Assembly (NCBI RefSeq): GCF_001657485.1
Contig: NZ_LXFU01000037.1
Location: 1 to 64,000 of the forward strand
Length of the DNA: 64,000 bases
Direction of reading: 5' to 3'
From: Rhizobium sp. WYCCWR10014
Lineage (GTDB): Bacteria; Pseudomonadota; Alphaproteobacteria; Rhizobiales; Rhizobiaceae
Below the pieces are notes generated by a model that was not told where the DNA came from, searched no databases, and saw only the letters and a program-made list of their open reading frames with translations. Numbering within the stretch: position 1 is the stretch's first letter; each line of letters opens with the position of its first letter. Shown here in pieces: positions 25,388 through 34,398 of this stretch. The position numbers and the translations under genes are program-made.

Positions 25388-26101
25388 ATGAAGATGTCTG
25401 CGCCTATCTATCACCTGAAGCGTAAAGCCAGAAAGCTCTCCCGAGCCGAGAATATACCCTTGCACCAGGCGCTCGACCGCATAGCCCTGGACGAAGGCTA
25501 CAGCGGCTGGAGCCTGCTTGCGGCAAAAGCAGCGGCGGAACCACCCGCCGGCAAGCTGTTTCAGCAATTGCTGCCCGGCGATCTCCTGCTCGTCGGTGCC
25601 CGGCCCGGCCACGGCAAGACCCTGATGGGCCTCGAACTCGCCGTCGAGGCGATGAAGTCAGGCCGTCCCGGTGTGTTCTTCTCGCTGGAATATACGGAAG
25701 AGGATATTGCCGATCGCTTCCGCGCCATCGGGGTGGATCGGGCGCAATTCGAACACCTGTTCGAATTCGACGGCTCTGACGCCATCAGCTCCGCCTACAT
25801 CGCCGAGAGACTAGCGTCCGCGCCGCGCGGCACGCTTGTCGTCATCGACTACCTTCAGCTGCTCGACCAGAAGCGGGAGAACCCCGAGCTCTCCATCCAG
25901 GTCCGCACCTTGAAGGCTTTCGCCCGCGAGCGGGGCCTGATCGTGGTCTTCATCTCCCAGATCGACCGATCCTACGAGCGATCGCAAAAGCCCCTGCCTG
26001 ATATCGCCGATATCAGGCTGCCAAACCCGCTTGACTTGAAACTGTTCGACAAGACCTGTTTCCTGAACAACGGCCAGGTGGCGTTTCAGGCGGCGCGATA
26101 G
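25388..26101 (+). CDS. Stand-alone DnaB-like RecA-fold ATPase
   Basis: A 237-aa protein. The N-terminal 50 residues are a small helical module (HQALDRIALDEGYSGWSLLAAKA). From about residue 60 a RecA-fold domain like the C-terminal half of DnaB follows: Walker A GARPGHGKT, SLEYTEEDIADRF, Walker B LVVIDYLQLLDQ, and FISQIDRSYE at motif H3. It lacks the DnaB N-terminal hexamerisation domain. AGGAGG precedes the ATG by 7 nt. Annotated relatives are usually called DNA helicase, but helicase activity is not shown by the sequence. Confidence 0.75.
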   Translation: MKMSAPIYHLKRKARKLSRAENIPLHQALDRIALDEGYSGWSLLAAKAAAEPPAGKLFQQLLPGDLLLVGARPGHGKTLMGLELAVEAMKSGRPGVFFSLEYTEEDIADRFRAIGVDRAQFEHLFEFDGSDAISSAYIAERLASAPRGTLVVIDYLQLLDQKRENPELSIQVRTLKAFARERGLIVVFISQIDRSYERSQKPLPDIADIRLPNPLDLKLFDKTCFLNNGQVAFQAAR

Positions 26102-26181
26102 ACACGACGATGAGCGCCCGGTCGCGAGTCTCTCCCATGACCCGCGACCGCGATCGCGCCCAACCCAAGCAACGTATTTTG

Positions 26182-26964
26182 TCAGATCGGCTTGATTTCG
26201 CCCCAGACAATCCTGGTACCTACAATGAAACTCAACTGATCCTCATCCGAATGGGAACGCAGCAGTTCGGAAAGTTCTGCGTCAAAGCTTGCGATGCGGT
26301 CGCCAAGTTTTGACGGTGCAAAAGTATCCCGCGAATGCTGGCAGGAGATGAAATCCGCGACGCTCTGCTCGAAGGGACGCTCTGATACGAAGTGTTCGCT
26401 GCCGCAGAGGTCGAGATAGCTCTGGTAGCTTCGCATGCCCTCGGACTTTTTGTCGTGATCGAAAGGCTGACCCGTCACCTCTGGCACCCACTTCCCCAGG
26501 AAAGAATGCCAATCCGATTGCCATGGAGGCTCGAACGGCTCGTCTCCGGAAATCACGGCCATGACATGGCCTGGCGCGGCGTTTGCCTGAAGATGCGGAA
26601 ACAGTCTGCTATGATCCATCCAGTGAATGCTTGCTGCCGCGACCGTCAGATCGAAAGGTCCACCATTGGTCGAGAACTCCTCGGCGAAACTTTCTATCCA
26701 CCGGATATTCCGCGCGTTACCGCCCGGCAGCGACCTGCCGAGAGCGATCATATGCTCAGAGGGATCAACTGCCGTAACACTTGTAAACGCACCCGCCAGC
26801 GGGCGAGAGATTTTTCCAGGCCCGCAACCAATATCCAGGAGATGCTGTAATCGCGGCGCAATTGCCAGAAGCTTTCGAAATACGGCATCGGGATAAGGTG
26901 GGCGATACCGGTAATTTGCGACAACGTCGGTTTCCGAAAAGGAGGAGCCCCTGCGCTGGTCCAT
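26182..26964 (-). CDS. Class I SAM-dependent methyltransferase
   Basis: A 260-aa methyltransferase. SAM motif I is LLDIGCGPGKISRPL (about residue 40), followed by VTAVDPSEHMI and the SIHWMDH region common to the TAM/UbiE-like group. The ATG at 26962-26964 has GGAG 5 nt upstream; an upstream frame to 27006 is not supported. The gene looks lower in GC than the neighbours. The substrate is unknown. Confidence 0.8.
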   Translation of the reverse strand: MDQRRGSSFSETDVVANYRYRPPYPDAVFRKLLAIAPRLQHLLDIGCGPGKISRPLAGAFTSVTAVDPSEHMIALGRSLPGGNARNIRWIESFAEEFSTNGGPFDLTVAAASIHWMDHSRLFPHLQANAAPGHVMAVISGDEPFEPPWQSDWHSFLGKWVPEVTGQPFDHDKKSEGMRSYQSYLDLCGSEHFVSERPFEQSVADFISCQHSRDTFAPSKLGDRIASFDAELSELLRSHSDEDQLSFIVGTRIVWGEIKPI

Positions 26965-27123
26965 CAAAACTCCATGCTCTCGCCGCATGAGCCGAGGCTG
27001 TAACACACGTTTATGTCAATGGGTTTTCATCGGTCCGGCCATCCGGTTCCGATTGTCTTCCAGGCCGAAACTGTGCCATGACCCATCGACCAAAGACACA
27101 ACGGATCAAGGTGCGGCATCGGC

Positions 27124-28146
27124 ATGAAGAAGATCGGTTTCCTCTCGTTCGGGCACTGGACGCCCTCGCCCCAATCACAGACGCGTTCGGCCGGCGATGC
27201 GCTGCTGCAGTCGATCGACCTTGCCGTCGCGGCCGAAGAACTCGGGGCCGACGGAGCGTATTTTCGCGTGCATCATTTCGCCCGCCAGCTGGCCGCGCCC
27301 TTCCCGCTGCTATCGGCCGTCGGCGCTAGAACCAATCGGATCGAGATCGGCACCGCAGTCATCGACATGCGCTACGAGAACCCGCTCTACATGGCCGAGG
27401 ATGCGGGTGGAGCCGACCTCATCGCCGGCGGCCGTCTGCAGCTCGGCATCAGCCGCGGTTCGCCCGAACAGGTGATCGATGGCTGGCGCCATTTCGGCTA
27501 TGCCCCGCCCGAAGGCCAGAGCGAGGCCGACATGGCCCGCCACCACGCCGAAGTCTTCCTCGAGGTGCTGCGCGGTGAAGGTTTTGCCAAACCGAACCCG
27601 CGGCCGATGTTTCCAAACCCGCCCGGCCTTTTGCGCCTCGAGCCGCATTCGGAAGGCCTGCGCGAGCGGATCTGGTGGGGCGCAAGCTCGAATGCCACCG
27701 CCGTCTGGGCGGCCAAGCTCGGCATGAACCTGCAGAGTTCGACGCTGAAGGACGACGAGACGGGAGAGCCATTCCACGTCCAGCAGGCCGACCAGATCCG
27801 GGCATACCGCGCGGCCTGGAAAGAAGCCGGCCACTCGCGCCAACCGCGTATCTCGGTCAGCCGCAGCATCTTCGCGCTGGTCGACGACCGCGACCGCGCC
27901 TATTTCGGCTACGGCAACGACGAGGGCGACAAGATCGGCTTCATCGACGAGAAGACCCGGGCAATCTTCGGTCGCAGCTATGCCGCCGAACCCGATGCCC
28001 TGATCAAGCAGCTCGCCGAAGACGAGGCGATTGCCGAGGCCGACACGCTGCTGCTCACCGTCCCGAACCAGCTCGGCGTCGATTACAACGCCCATGTCAT
28101 CGAAGCGATCCTGACCCACGTCGCGCCTGCGATGGGTTGGCGCTGA
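27124..28146 (+). CDS. LLM class flavin-dependent oxidoreductase
   Basis: A 340-aa luciferase-like monooxygenase fold. Landmarks include the opening GFLSFGHW, the AEELGADGAYFRVHHFA segment, RIEIGTAVIDMRYENPLYMAEDAGGADLIAGGRLQLGISRGSPEQ and a C-terminal TLLLTVPNQLG. It is probably an FMN or F420-independent two-component monooxygenase subunit. It appears monocistronic. The substrate is unknown. Confidence 0.85.
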   Translation: MKKIGFLSFGHWTPSPQSQTRSAGDALLQSIDLAVAAEELGADGAYFRVHHFARQLAAPFPLLSAVGARTNRIEIGTAVIDMRYENPLYMAEDAGGADLIAGGRLQLGISRGSPEQVIDGWRHFGYAPPEGQSEADMARHHAEVFLEVLRGEGFAKPNPRPMFPNPPGLLRLEPHSEGLRERIWWGASSNATAVWAAKLGMNLQSSTLKDDETGEPFHVQQADQIRAYRAAWKEAGHSRQPRISVSRSIFALVDDRDRAYFGYGNDEGDKIGFIDEKTRAIFGRSYAAEPDALIKQLAEDEAIAEADTLLLTVPNQLGVDYNAHVIEAILTHVAPAMGWR

Positions 28147-28170
28147 CGCGCTGTCATTGCTGCCGGGATC

Positions 28171-28995
28171 TCAAACCCGCGGATATCTCGCACGGAATTC
28201 GCGAGGGCTGCAGCCCTCGCGTTCGTGAAAGACCCGCGAAAAATAAAACGGGTCATCCAGGCCGATCATCGCAGCCACCGTTTCGATCTTTTCGTCGGTG
28301 GTTGCCAAGAGCTGTTTGGCATGGTCCATACGCGCCCGAAGCTGAAATGCCTTGGGAGGTAGTCCGGTTTCGAGCGTGAACCGCCTGCGCAGCGTGGCCG
28401 GCGACATGCCGTGCTCGGCGGCAAAGGCTGCGATGTCCAACGGTTGCATCGCCCGCCGCCGTAGCGTTTCCACGATGTCGGCCATATCTCGCCTTTCCTG
28501 GCGCCGATCGGCCGCACCGCTTGCCTGTCTGGCGGCTGATATGACGATGTGATGCAGCATCAATGCCGCCGACGCCTGCCCGAGGTTGGTGTCGTCAAGC
28601 AAATCGGCATGAAGCCTGCCGAAGAGCCGCACCATCTCATCGAGATGATGCAGGGCCACGACCGGATGTCGCTCCGCGATGATCCTCAGCCTCACGAAGT
28701 CCCGCGTGAACGACCCTTCGAAAAGCGCCCAGCGCTCATCCCAGCCGCCTTCGTCGGGGCCATAGGAATGCACACGGTTGGCAAACAGCCAGAACAGTGC
28801 AGGTCCGGTCAGGCTCAAACGGCCGCTGGCGGCGGTTTCCAGCCAGCCCTGCCCGCGCTCCACCAGCACGACGGCGAAACTCGGTAGTTTCCGGTCCGTC
28901 ACCGTACGGCGGGCATGCTGCCTGCCGCTGCCGGTGACTGCCAGTCCGCCGGCAGCGGCATGCGGCGTTCTATAGATGGCTTCGGCGTCTCTCAT
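28171..28995 (-). CDS. AraC family transcriptional regulator
   Basis: A 274-aa regulator. The N-terminal cupin-like sensor region spans residues 1-160. The C-terminal double helix-turn-helix (about 170-272) reads LDIAAFAAEHGMSPATLRRRFTLETGLPPKAFQLRARMDHAKQLL... DDPFYFSRVFHEREGCSPREFRARY, with all AraC signature positions present. It is divergent from the phytanoyl-CoA dioxygenase-like gene and probably activates it; a 12-bp imperfect inverted repeat lies between them. Confidence 0.87.
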   Translation of the reverse strand: MRDAEAIYRTPHAAAGGLAVTGSGRQHARRTVTDRKLPSFAVVLVERGQGWLETAASGRLSLTGPALFWLFANRVHSYGPDEGGWDERWALFEGSFTRDFVRLRIIAERHPVVALHHLDEMVRLFGRLHADLLDDTNLGQASAALMLHHIVISAARQASGAADRRQERRDMADIVETLRRRAMQPLDIAAFAAEHGMSPATLRRRFTLETGLPPKAFQLRARMDHAKQLLATTDEKIETVAAMIGLDDPFYFSRVFHEREGCSPREFRARYPRV

Positions 28996-29033
28996 GATGA
29001 GCGAAAAGTCCAGTTACGAATTTCCTCTATGTC

Positions 29034-29073
29034 AGTTGGCCTGTCGCATCAGGTAATTGATGACAAGCCAACT
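29034..29073. promoter_or_regulatory. Inverted repeat in AraC-PhyH divergent promoter
   Basis: AGTTGGCCTGTC (29034-29045) and GACAAGCCAACT (29062-29073) match at 11 of 12 positions. They lie 20 bp upstream of the PhyH-family start. It is the best candidate for a regulator site in this promoter. Confidence 0.5.
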
Positions 29074-29092
29074 CAAGCCACGGAGGAGTGAA

Positions 29093-30016
29093 ATGTCAAT
29101 TGCTGCGGAGGTCATGCAGGTCCGAAAGCCCGAATTTCCCCTTGCCGCCCATGGCAAAACCCTAGCTGCGGAGCGGATTGGCTGGCTCACGCCGACCGAT
29201 CCCGCCATCGGGGTCGACGCTATCCGCCGCCGTTACCAGGACGACGGCTATGTCTGGCTGAAAGGTCTTCTGGCGCGGGCCGATGTCATCGATTTCCGCC
29301 GCTGGGTCTTCGAGCATCTCGCCGAAACCGGACTGATCGACCCTGGCAGCGATTTTTCCCTTGGCATCGCGTCTGCCGGTGGCTTCGACAGGAGCCTGGC
29401 GGATCGGCGCCTGATGTCGCTCGTCCGATCTGCCGCCTATGAAGGCTTCTGTGCGCAACCGCCGCTCGCCCGCTTCATGGACGATTTCCTGCAGGGCATC
29501 TCGTATCTGCACAAGCGCAAGCTCATGCGTTTCGTCCAACCGGGATCACCGACGGCCACGCCCGCCCACTATGATCTCGTCTATCTCCGCGGCGGCACCA
29601 GCCGCCTGGTGACGGCCTGGATTCCAATCGGCGACATCCCCACCGAGATGGGCGGCCTGGTTTACCTCGAAGGCTCGCACGCGCTGGGCGTCAAGATGGA
29701 AGCCGAGTTCCGGGCCACAAGCGGCGATCTTTCTCCGGAAGAGCGAATCAATGCCTATAACAGCCACATGGCGGAAGGCGGCTGGGTCTCGAAGGATCTG
29801 CCTGAGATGGCGGAGCGCTTCGACACCCGCTGGCTCGCCGCCGATTATGAGGCCGGTGACGTGGTCCTCCACTCGCCCTACATGATCCACGCCTCGACCA
29901 TCAATCAGGACCGCAGCCGGCGGCTGCGCCTCTCCACCGACATAAGATATCAGAATGTCGACGACGAGATCGACGTCCGATGGAACAACCACTGGAGCCT
30001 CGGCGATATGCTGTAG
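29093..30016 (+). CDS. Phytanoyl-CoA dioxygenase (PhyH) family protein
   Basis: A 307-aa Fe(II)/2-oxoglutarate oxygenase-like protein. The HxD metal pair appears at TPAHYDLVY. MGGLVYLEGSHALG follows, and the distal His and Arg lie in HSPYMIHASTINQDRSRRLRLSTDIRYQ. This is the PhyH plan. The ATG at 29093 has GGAGGAG 6 nt upstream and was preferred to 29057. The substrate is unknown, but divergent AraC control suggests catabolism of a small molecule. Confidence 0.8.
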   Translation: MSIAAEVMQVRKPEFPLAAHGKTLAAERIGWLTPTDPAIGVDAIRRRYQDDGYVWLKGLLARADVIDFRRWVFEHLAETGLIDPGSDFSLGIASAGGFDRSLADRRLMSLVRSAAYEGFCAQPPLARFMDDFLQGISYLHKRKLMRFVQPGSPTATPAHYDLVYLRGGTSRLVTAWIPIGDIPTEMGGLVYLEGSHALGVKMEAEFRATSGDLSPEERINAYNSHMAEGGWVSKDLPEMAERFDTRWLAADYEAGDVVLHSPYMIHASTINQDRSRRLRLSTDIRYQNVDDEIDVRWNNHWSLGDML

Positions 30017-30211
30017 CCCGGCTTTCCGGTGCCCATCTTTGACCTGCGATCCGGTGCGATGGCTGCTATAGCAGGTTGATTGGCGAAGGGACGTCTACAT
30101 AAAAGCGAAGCGTGGGGACCTTACTGCCGCGATGGGCGTTGATGGTCCGGGCCTTGAACGATCCCATGACTGCCCGACTTATTGACGTAGCCGAACCTCT
30201 CGAGTTGCCTC

Positions 30212-31117
30212 ATGCCGCGTACGAACCTGAACGATATCCTGATCTTCATGGCCGTCGTGGATGCGGGGAGCTTTATCGCCGGAGGCCAGGCCATGGGCCT
30301 GTCCCGTTCGGCGGCAGGCAAGGCCGTCATCCGCCTTGAAGACCGGCTCGGCGCGCGCTTGCTCAACCGCACGACGAGGACGTTGAGCCTGACCGACGAA
30401 GGCCGGATGTTTTACGAGCGCGGGCTGCAGATCCTTGCATCGGTCGATGAGGCGGAGGCGAGCGTGGCAGGGCAGAACAGCACGCCGCGAGGCGTTCTCA
30501 GGCTCACCGTTCCCGATGCCTTCGGGCGGCTCGTCGTGCTGCCCCTGCTCGAAAAATATCTTCGGGCCTGGCCCGACATTCAGGTCGAAGTGAGCTTCAC
30601 CGATCGCCCGGCCGACATCGTCGAGGAAGGCTTCGATCTGGCGATCCGGATCGGCGCGACGGCGATGGCGTCGGACACTCGCCTGGTCTCGCGCGTGATC
30701 GCCACCTATAAGGCGCGGCTCTGCGCCTCGCCATCCTACCTCGCCGAGCGCGGCGAGCCGCGCGATATCGACGGTCTCGCGGTCCATGACTGCCTGATCT
30801 TCGCCAGCCGCAATCAAAGACAGGGCTGGCGCTTTCGCGGTGAAGGCGGTCCCTGGGTCAAAGCGCAAGGGCGCAGCCGTCTGAGGCTCGACAGCGCAGA
30901 GGCGATCCGTGACGCAGCCCTGGCTGGGTTGGGCATCGCGCTGCTTCCCGATTTTCTCGTCACCGACGATCTCGCCGCCGGCCGCCTCCGGCAAATCCTG
31001 CCCGACCTCGAAACTGACGACGCAAAGATCGTTACGCTCTATCCCGATAAGCGCCTGCTGGAACCGCGTGTCCGCCGCTTCATCGATCTGCTGGTCGAGG
31101 AGCTTGGGCGCGACTAG
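30212..31117 (+). CDS. LysR family transcriptional regulator
   Basis: A 301-aa LysR regulator. Residues 1-65 form the winged helix (ILIFMAVVDAGSFIAGGQAMGLSRSAAGKAVIRLEDRLGARLLNRTTRTLSLTDEG). The remainder is a periplasmic-binding-like effector domain of the CrgA group. Its 3' end overlaps the convergent MFS gene by 38 bp. The target is unknown. Confidence 0.87.
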   Translation: MPRTNLNDILIFMAVVDAGSFIAGGQAMGLSRSAAGKAVIRLEDRLGARLLNRTTRTLSLTDEGRMFYERGLQILASVDEAEASVAGQNSTPRGVLRLTVPDAFGRLVVLPLLEKYLRAWPDIQVEVSFTDRPADIVEEGFDLAIRIGATAMASDTRLVSRVIATYKARLCASPSYLAERGEPRDIDGLAVHDCLIFASRNQRQGWRFRGEGGPWVKAQGRSRLRLDSAEAIRDAALAGLGIALLPDFLVTDDLAAGRLRQILPDLETDDAKIVTLYPDKRLLEPRVRRFIDLLVEELGRD

Positions 31118-32354
31118 AGCTGGACGCTTCAGGCGAGGCCCTGTCAAACCCGCGAAAGCTCTTCAGCGCCAGCGGCGCAAGCGTTGCCGCAAGATAGGCA
31201 ATCCCCATCAGGAACAGCGCCGCGGCAAGGCCGAGCGCGCTGATCAGCGCGCCGCCGGCGAGGCCGCCGAAGGGGATGAGGGCGAAGCAGAGGGCGGTGT
31301 TCAATGCGGTGACGCGGCCAGTCAGCGGCTTGGGGATGCGCTCGAAGATGACAGCCGACAGGATCGGGTTGAGGAAGCCCGACGCGAATCCTGCGATGGC
31401 GAGCGTCGCAAAGACGAGACCGATGGGCGCGTCCAGCGCCGGAACGAGAAAGCGCGGAAAGCCGGTCAGGAGGAAGGCCACCGTATAGACCATCAGTCGC
31501 GGCATGCGCTCGCCGATTGCCGCAGCAATCGCCGCGCCTGCGATCGAGGCGCCGGCGAAGGCGGCGAACATCGCACCGAGCAGCTCCGGGCCATGGCCGG
31601 CATCCCGTGTCCAGACCGGCAGCAGCACGGCATGATAGGCCTGGTCGAAGAGATTGGTGACTGCCACCATGGCGACGATGCTGACGAGCACGGCATCGCC
31701 GCGCAGAAAGCGCCAGCCTTCGCGCAGATCCTCGAGATAGGACGCCCGTTCGACCGGTCGAGTTTCGGGCGCAGGCGCGCGCCGCGTCCCGGGTATGCCC
31801 GCGGCAACGATCAGCGCGGCGGCGGCGAAGGTGGCGGCATTGACGAGCAGCGCCTGGCCCGGGCCGATCAGCCCGATCAAAGCGCCGGCGCCGGCCGCAC
31901 CCGCCGTCGAGGCCAGCCGCTCGATGGCGCTCGCAACGCCGGTCACTCGTTCGAGCGGTACATTGGCGAGTGTGGCGATATCGGGAACCATCGCCTGCTT
32001 GGCCGCATCGGAGGGGCCGCGCAGCACGCCCATGGCAAAGACGAGCGGCAGCAGCACCTGCATGCCAAGCATGCCGAAGAGATCAAGAAGCGGCACCAGA
32101 GCGACCACGAGCACCGAAGCCGTGTCGCAGATGATGGCGATGCTCTTGGCGCCGGCGCGGTCGATCAGCGGTCCGCCGAGCGCCTTAGCGATGACATAGG
32201 GCAGCATCTCCATCATTGCCGTCAGCCCTGTCAGCACCGGGCTGCCAGTCGTGCTCAGCACCAGCCAGGGAATGGCGATGGTCGAAAGCCGCGTGCCGGA
32301 GAGCGAGAATGTCTCGGCAGCCGCGAGCGCCAGGAACGGCCCGCCCCGTCTCAC
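31080..32354 (-). CDS. MFS transporter (enterobactin-exporter-like group)
   Basis: A 424-aa twelve-helix major facilitator. It resembles the EntS/MFS_3 group by its pattern of GTRLSTIAIPWLVL in helix 1 and LSAVIFERIPKPLTGRVTALNT between later helices. The start is GTG, overlapping the stop of the ArsR-type gene (GTGA), with GGGGAGGA upstream, so translation is coupled. It is probably a drug or metabolite exporter controlled by that regulator. Confidence 0.85.
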   Translation of the reverse strand: MRRGGPFLALAAAETFSLSGTRLSTIAIPWLVLSTTGSPVLTGLTAMMEMLPYVIAKALGGPLIDRAGAKSIAIICDTASVLVVALVPLLDLFGMLGMQVLLPLVFAMGVLRGPSDAAKQAMVPDIATLANVPLERVTGVASAIERLASTAGAAGAGALIGLIGPGQALLVNAATFAAAALIVAAGIPGTRRAPAPETRPVERASYLEDLREGWRFLRGDAVLVSIVAMVAVTNLFDQAYHAVLLPVWTRDAGHGPELLGAMFAAFAGASIAGAAIAAAIGERMPRLMVYTVAFLLTGFPRFLVPALDAPIGLVFATLAIAGFASGFLNPILSAVIFERIPKPLTGRVTALNTALCFALIPFGGLAGGALISALGLAAALFLMGIAYLAATLAPLALKSFRGFDRASPEASSSSRAQAPRPADR

Positions 32355-33001
32355 GGCTTATCCTCCCCTTCGCGATGCGGAACGCGGCCCGGATAGGGAA
32401 AGGCGTGCAACATGACATAGAAGGGAACCATGCCGGATTCCTGCGACGCCGCCTCCCCGAGCGGCGGGGCCGCCCGCATCGCCTCCAGGATGATGTCGCT
32501 CAGCCGTTTCGTCAGGGCCTCGGCCTGTGCCGCCGTCATCGGGATGATGATGTCGTCGGCAGCCGTCGCCTTGCGCCATTCAGCCGGCAGCTTGGCATAT
32601 TCCTCCAGCGCCTGCTGCATCTGGCCGACCTGCAGCGAGAGTGCGGCCTGGTTGAAGGCGATGTCGAGATCGAGCGCCTCCCCTTCGGCTTCACTTGGCG
32701 GCACCGAGGTCAGCTCATGGCTGGCGCGCCACCAGCGGTCGCGCCGCGAGGCATGCGGCGCCTCCTCGATGAAGCCGTACTGGGCAAGCTGGCGCAGGTG
32801 ATAGCTCGTCGCGCCGCTGTTCAGGCCGAGCCGCGCGGCAAGCTGCGTCGCCGTGGCAGGCCCATCGATCCTGAGCATGCCGAGCATGCTCAGCCGGACA
32901 GGATGCGTCAGCGCCTTCAGCGCGGTCGGATCGGGCACGACCCGGCTGAGGGTGCGGGGTGCGGTGAGGGATTGAGCAGGTTGCGGGCGCGGATTTTTCA
33001 T
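32351..33001 (-). CDS. ArsR/HTH_20-type winged-helix regulator
   Basis: A 216-aa regulator. The winged helix, about residues 24-100, reads ALKALTHPVRLSMLGMLRIDGPATATQLAARLGLNSGATSYHLRQLAQYGFIEEAP. The C-terminal part is a helical dimer region (AFNQAALSLQVGQMQQALEEY). It forms an operon with the MFS exporter. Two overlapping palindromes lie directly upstream, so autorepression is likely. No metal-binding Cys pair is visible, so its ligand is probably organic. Confidence 0.85.
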   Translation of the reverse strand: MKNPRPQPAQSLTAPRTLSRVVPDPTALKALTHPVRLSMLGMLRIDGPATATQLAARLGLNSGATSYHLRQLAQYGFIEEAPHASRRDRWWRASHELTSVPPSEAEGEALDLDIAFNQAALSLQVGQMQQALEEYAKLPAEWRKATAADDIIIPMTAAQAEALTKRLSDIILEAMRAAPPLGEAASQESGMVPFYVMLHAFPYPGRVPHREGEDKP

Positions 33002-33016
33002 GCCAGCAGCCTACTA

Positions 33017-33049
33017 TTGCAAAGATATCTTTGCAAAGCTTTCTTTGCA
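33017..33049. promoter_or_regulatory. Two overlapping TGCAAAG-N4-CTTTGCA operators
   Basis: TGCAAAG-ATAT-CTTTGCA (33018-33035, within a 20-bp perfect palindrome at 33017-33036) overlaps TGCAAAG-CTTT-CTTTGCA (33032-33049) by 4 bp. Half-sites are identical, with a 14-bp period. They begin 16 bp upstream of the ArsR-type start. This is a strong candidate for cooperative autorepression. Confidence 0.7.
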
Positions 33050-33085
33050 TAAACGAAGGCCGCTCACGGCGCCCTGCCTTGCGGC

Positions 33086-34192
33086 TCAATTCTCCGGCAG
33101 GGTGAAGACCGCGCAAGGCCGGGTAATGCCGCGCAAGCTGTGCTCTCCGAGCGGCACGAGCACCGTCGCCGTATTCGCCGCAACCGCGCCCGAGATCAGC
33201 ACGCTTCGGCCGAGCGGCTTGCAGAGCCCTTCCAGCCGGCTGACGAGATTGACGGCGGGGCCGATGGCGGTAAAGTCCAGCCGGTCGGCTGCGCCGATAT
33301 TGCCCCACAGGATCTCGCCGAAATGCAGCGCCGCGCCGAAGGGCAGCGGCGCCAGCCCCTGCGCCTGGCGTATCTGGTCGAGATGGACCATGCCGGCACG
33401 GCTGGCAGCAACCGCCCTGAGGGCTGCCTCGCAGGCTTCCCGGTCACCGCGGCCCACCCTTCCCGCGTCGTCGGAAGCGCCCATGACCGGAAAGATCGCC
33501 AGCACGCCGTCGCCCATGAATTTCAGCACCTCGCCGCCGAAGGCGTGCACCGCGCCTGCGACGCGGTCGAACCATGCGTCGAGCGTCGCGATCATCGCGT
33601 GCGGCTCCGTCACCTCCGAAAGTGCGGTGAAATCGCGCAGATCGGCGCAGAGAAGAGCGGCACGTATCGTCTCGCCGGTGCCGCGGGCAAGCTCGCCGGC
33701 CTGCACCCGGGCGGCACTGCGGCGGCCGAGATAGGCTTCGAGCAGGGCTGCCCGCGCCTCCCGCGCCTCGAGCGCTGCGAGCGGTGCGGCGGCAAAACGC
33801 GCGACCTCACGCAGCCGATCGGCTTCGGCCGGAGCGAATGCGCCGGCCCCTGCCCGGTTATCGATACCCGCCCAGCCGAGCATGGGACCATCCTGCGAAG
33901 GCCCTATTCGCTCCTCCCATACTGGCCCGAGCCCGGCCAGCCAGTCGCGCCCGGCCTCGCTCTGCGGAGCCGCGGCAAAGGCCAGCGCCTCGATGACAGC
34001 ACCGGTCTCGGCCCGCCACAGCCAGGTGCGCCGCGCAATGATCGGATGCGGCACCGAAAGCGTCAGCGTGCCGCCGGAAAGCGGCAGTCCGTCGGCCAGC
34101 AGTCGGCGCCCGAGCTCGGCCAGAAACCGTTCGGGACCATGCGAGGCTCCGGCCTCGTCAATCAGCCAGGCAAGGGGAGACGGCAAATCCAT
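33086..34192 (-). CDS. Cytosolic class III adenylate cyclase
   Basis: A 368-aa protein. Residues 1-180 are a GAF-like or unknown sensor region. From about 190 a class III cyclase domain follows: metal Asp in CADLRDFT, KFMGD (purine-specifying Lys and second metal Asp) and DFTAIGPAVNLVSRLEG (Thr in place of Asp, class IIIb type). The usual GD at that last motif is GP. It carries no membrane segment. The product is predicted to be cAMP. Confidence 0.8.
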   Translation of the reverse strand: MDLPSPLAWLIDEAGASHGPERFLAELGRRLLADGLPLSGGTLTLSVPHPIIARRTWLWRAETGAVIEALAFAAAPQSEAGRDWLAGLGPVWEERIGPSQDGPMLGWAGIDNRAGAGAFAPAEADRLREVARFAAAPLAALEAREARAALLEAYLGRRSAARVQAGELARGTGETIRAALLCADLRDFTALSEVTEPHAMIATLDAWFDRVAGAVHAFGGEVLKFMGDGVLAIFPVMGASDDAGRVGRGDREACEAALRAVAASRAGMVHLDQIRQAQGLAPLPFGAALHFGEILWGNIGAADRLDFTAIGPAVNLVSRLEGLCKPLGRSVLISGAVAANTATVLVPLGEHSLRGITRPCAVFTLPEN

Positions 34193-34200
34193 GGCTTAAC

Positions 34201-34270
34201 ATCGCACGCTCCCCGGGGCGGCCGCAAGGACATCCCCGGAGTGACCGCTTGCGGTCATCCCCGGGTTCGA
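34201..34270. repeat. GC-rich palindromic intergenic element
   Basis: Nested inverted repeats (GTCCTTGCGGCC-like pieces and TCCCCGG...GTGACCGCTTGCGGTCA...CCGGG) follow the start of the cyclase gene on the upstream side. They are of the type seen in many rhizobial intergenic regions. Confidence 0.4.
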
Positions 34271-34398
34271 AAAAGGGACGTCCGCATCGCCTGTCGAAAA
34301 CCATTCGGCGCGGTGGAAAACAAAAAATACACACTTTAAACTTGCGCGACTTTGATTCCATTATAGGGCCGTTCGTCATCGTGTGATTGAGGGGTACG

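Noticed and set aside
30909..32396. 495-codon plus-strand open frame
   Set aside because: It is antisense to the MFS gene, is full of Arg/Gln/Asp low-complexity stretches typical of shadow frames, and starts inside the LysR gene.
33086..34192. Second cyclase as part of a Pycsar system
   Set aside because: It is far from the PycTM-like gene, has the adenylate-type Lys and Thr, and no effector gene is adjacent.
33140..34339. 399-codon plus-strand open frame
   Set aside because: Antisense to the class III cyclase, whose motifs are intact.
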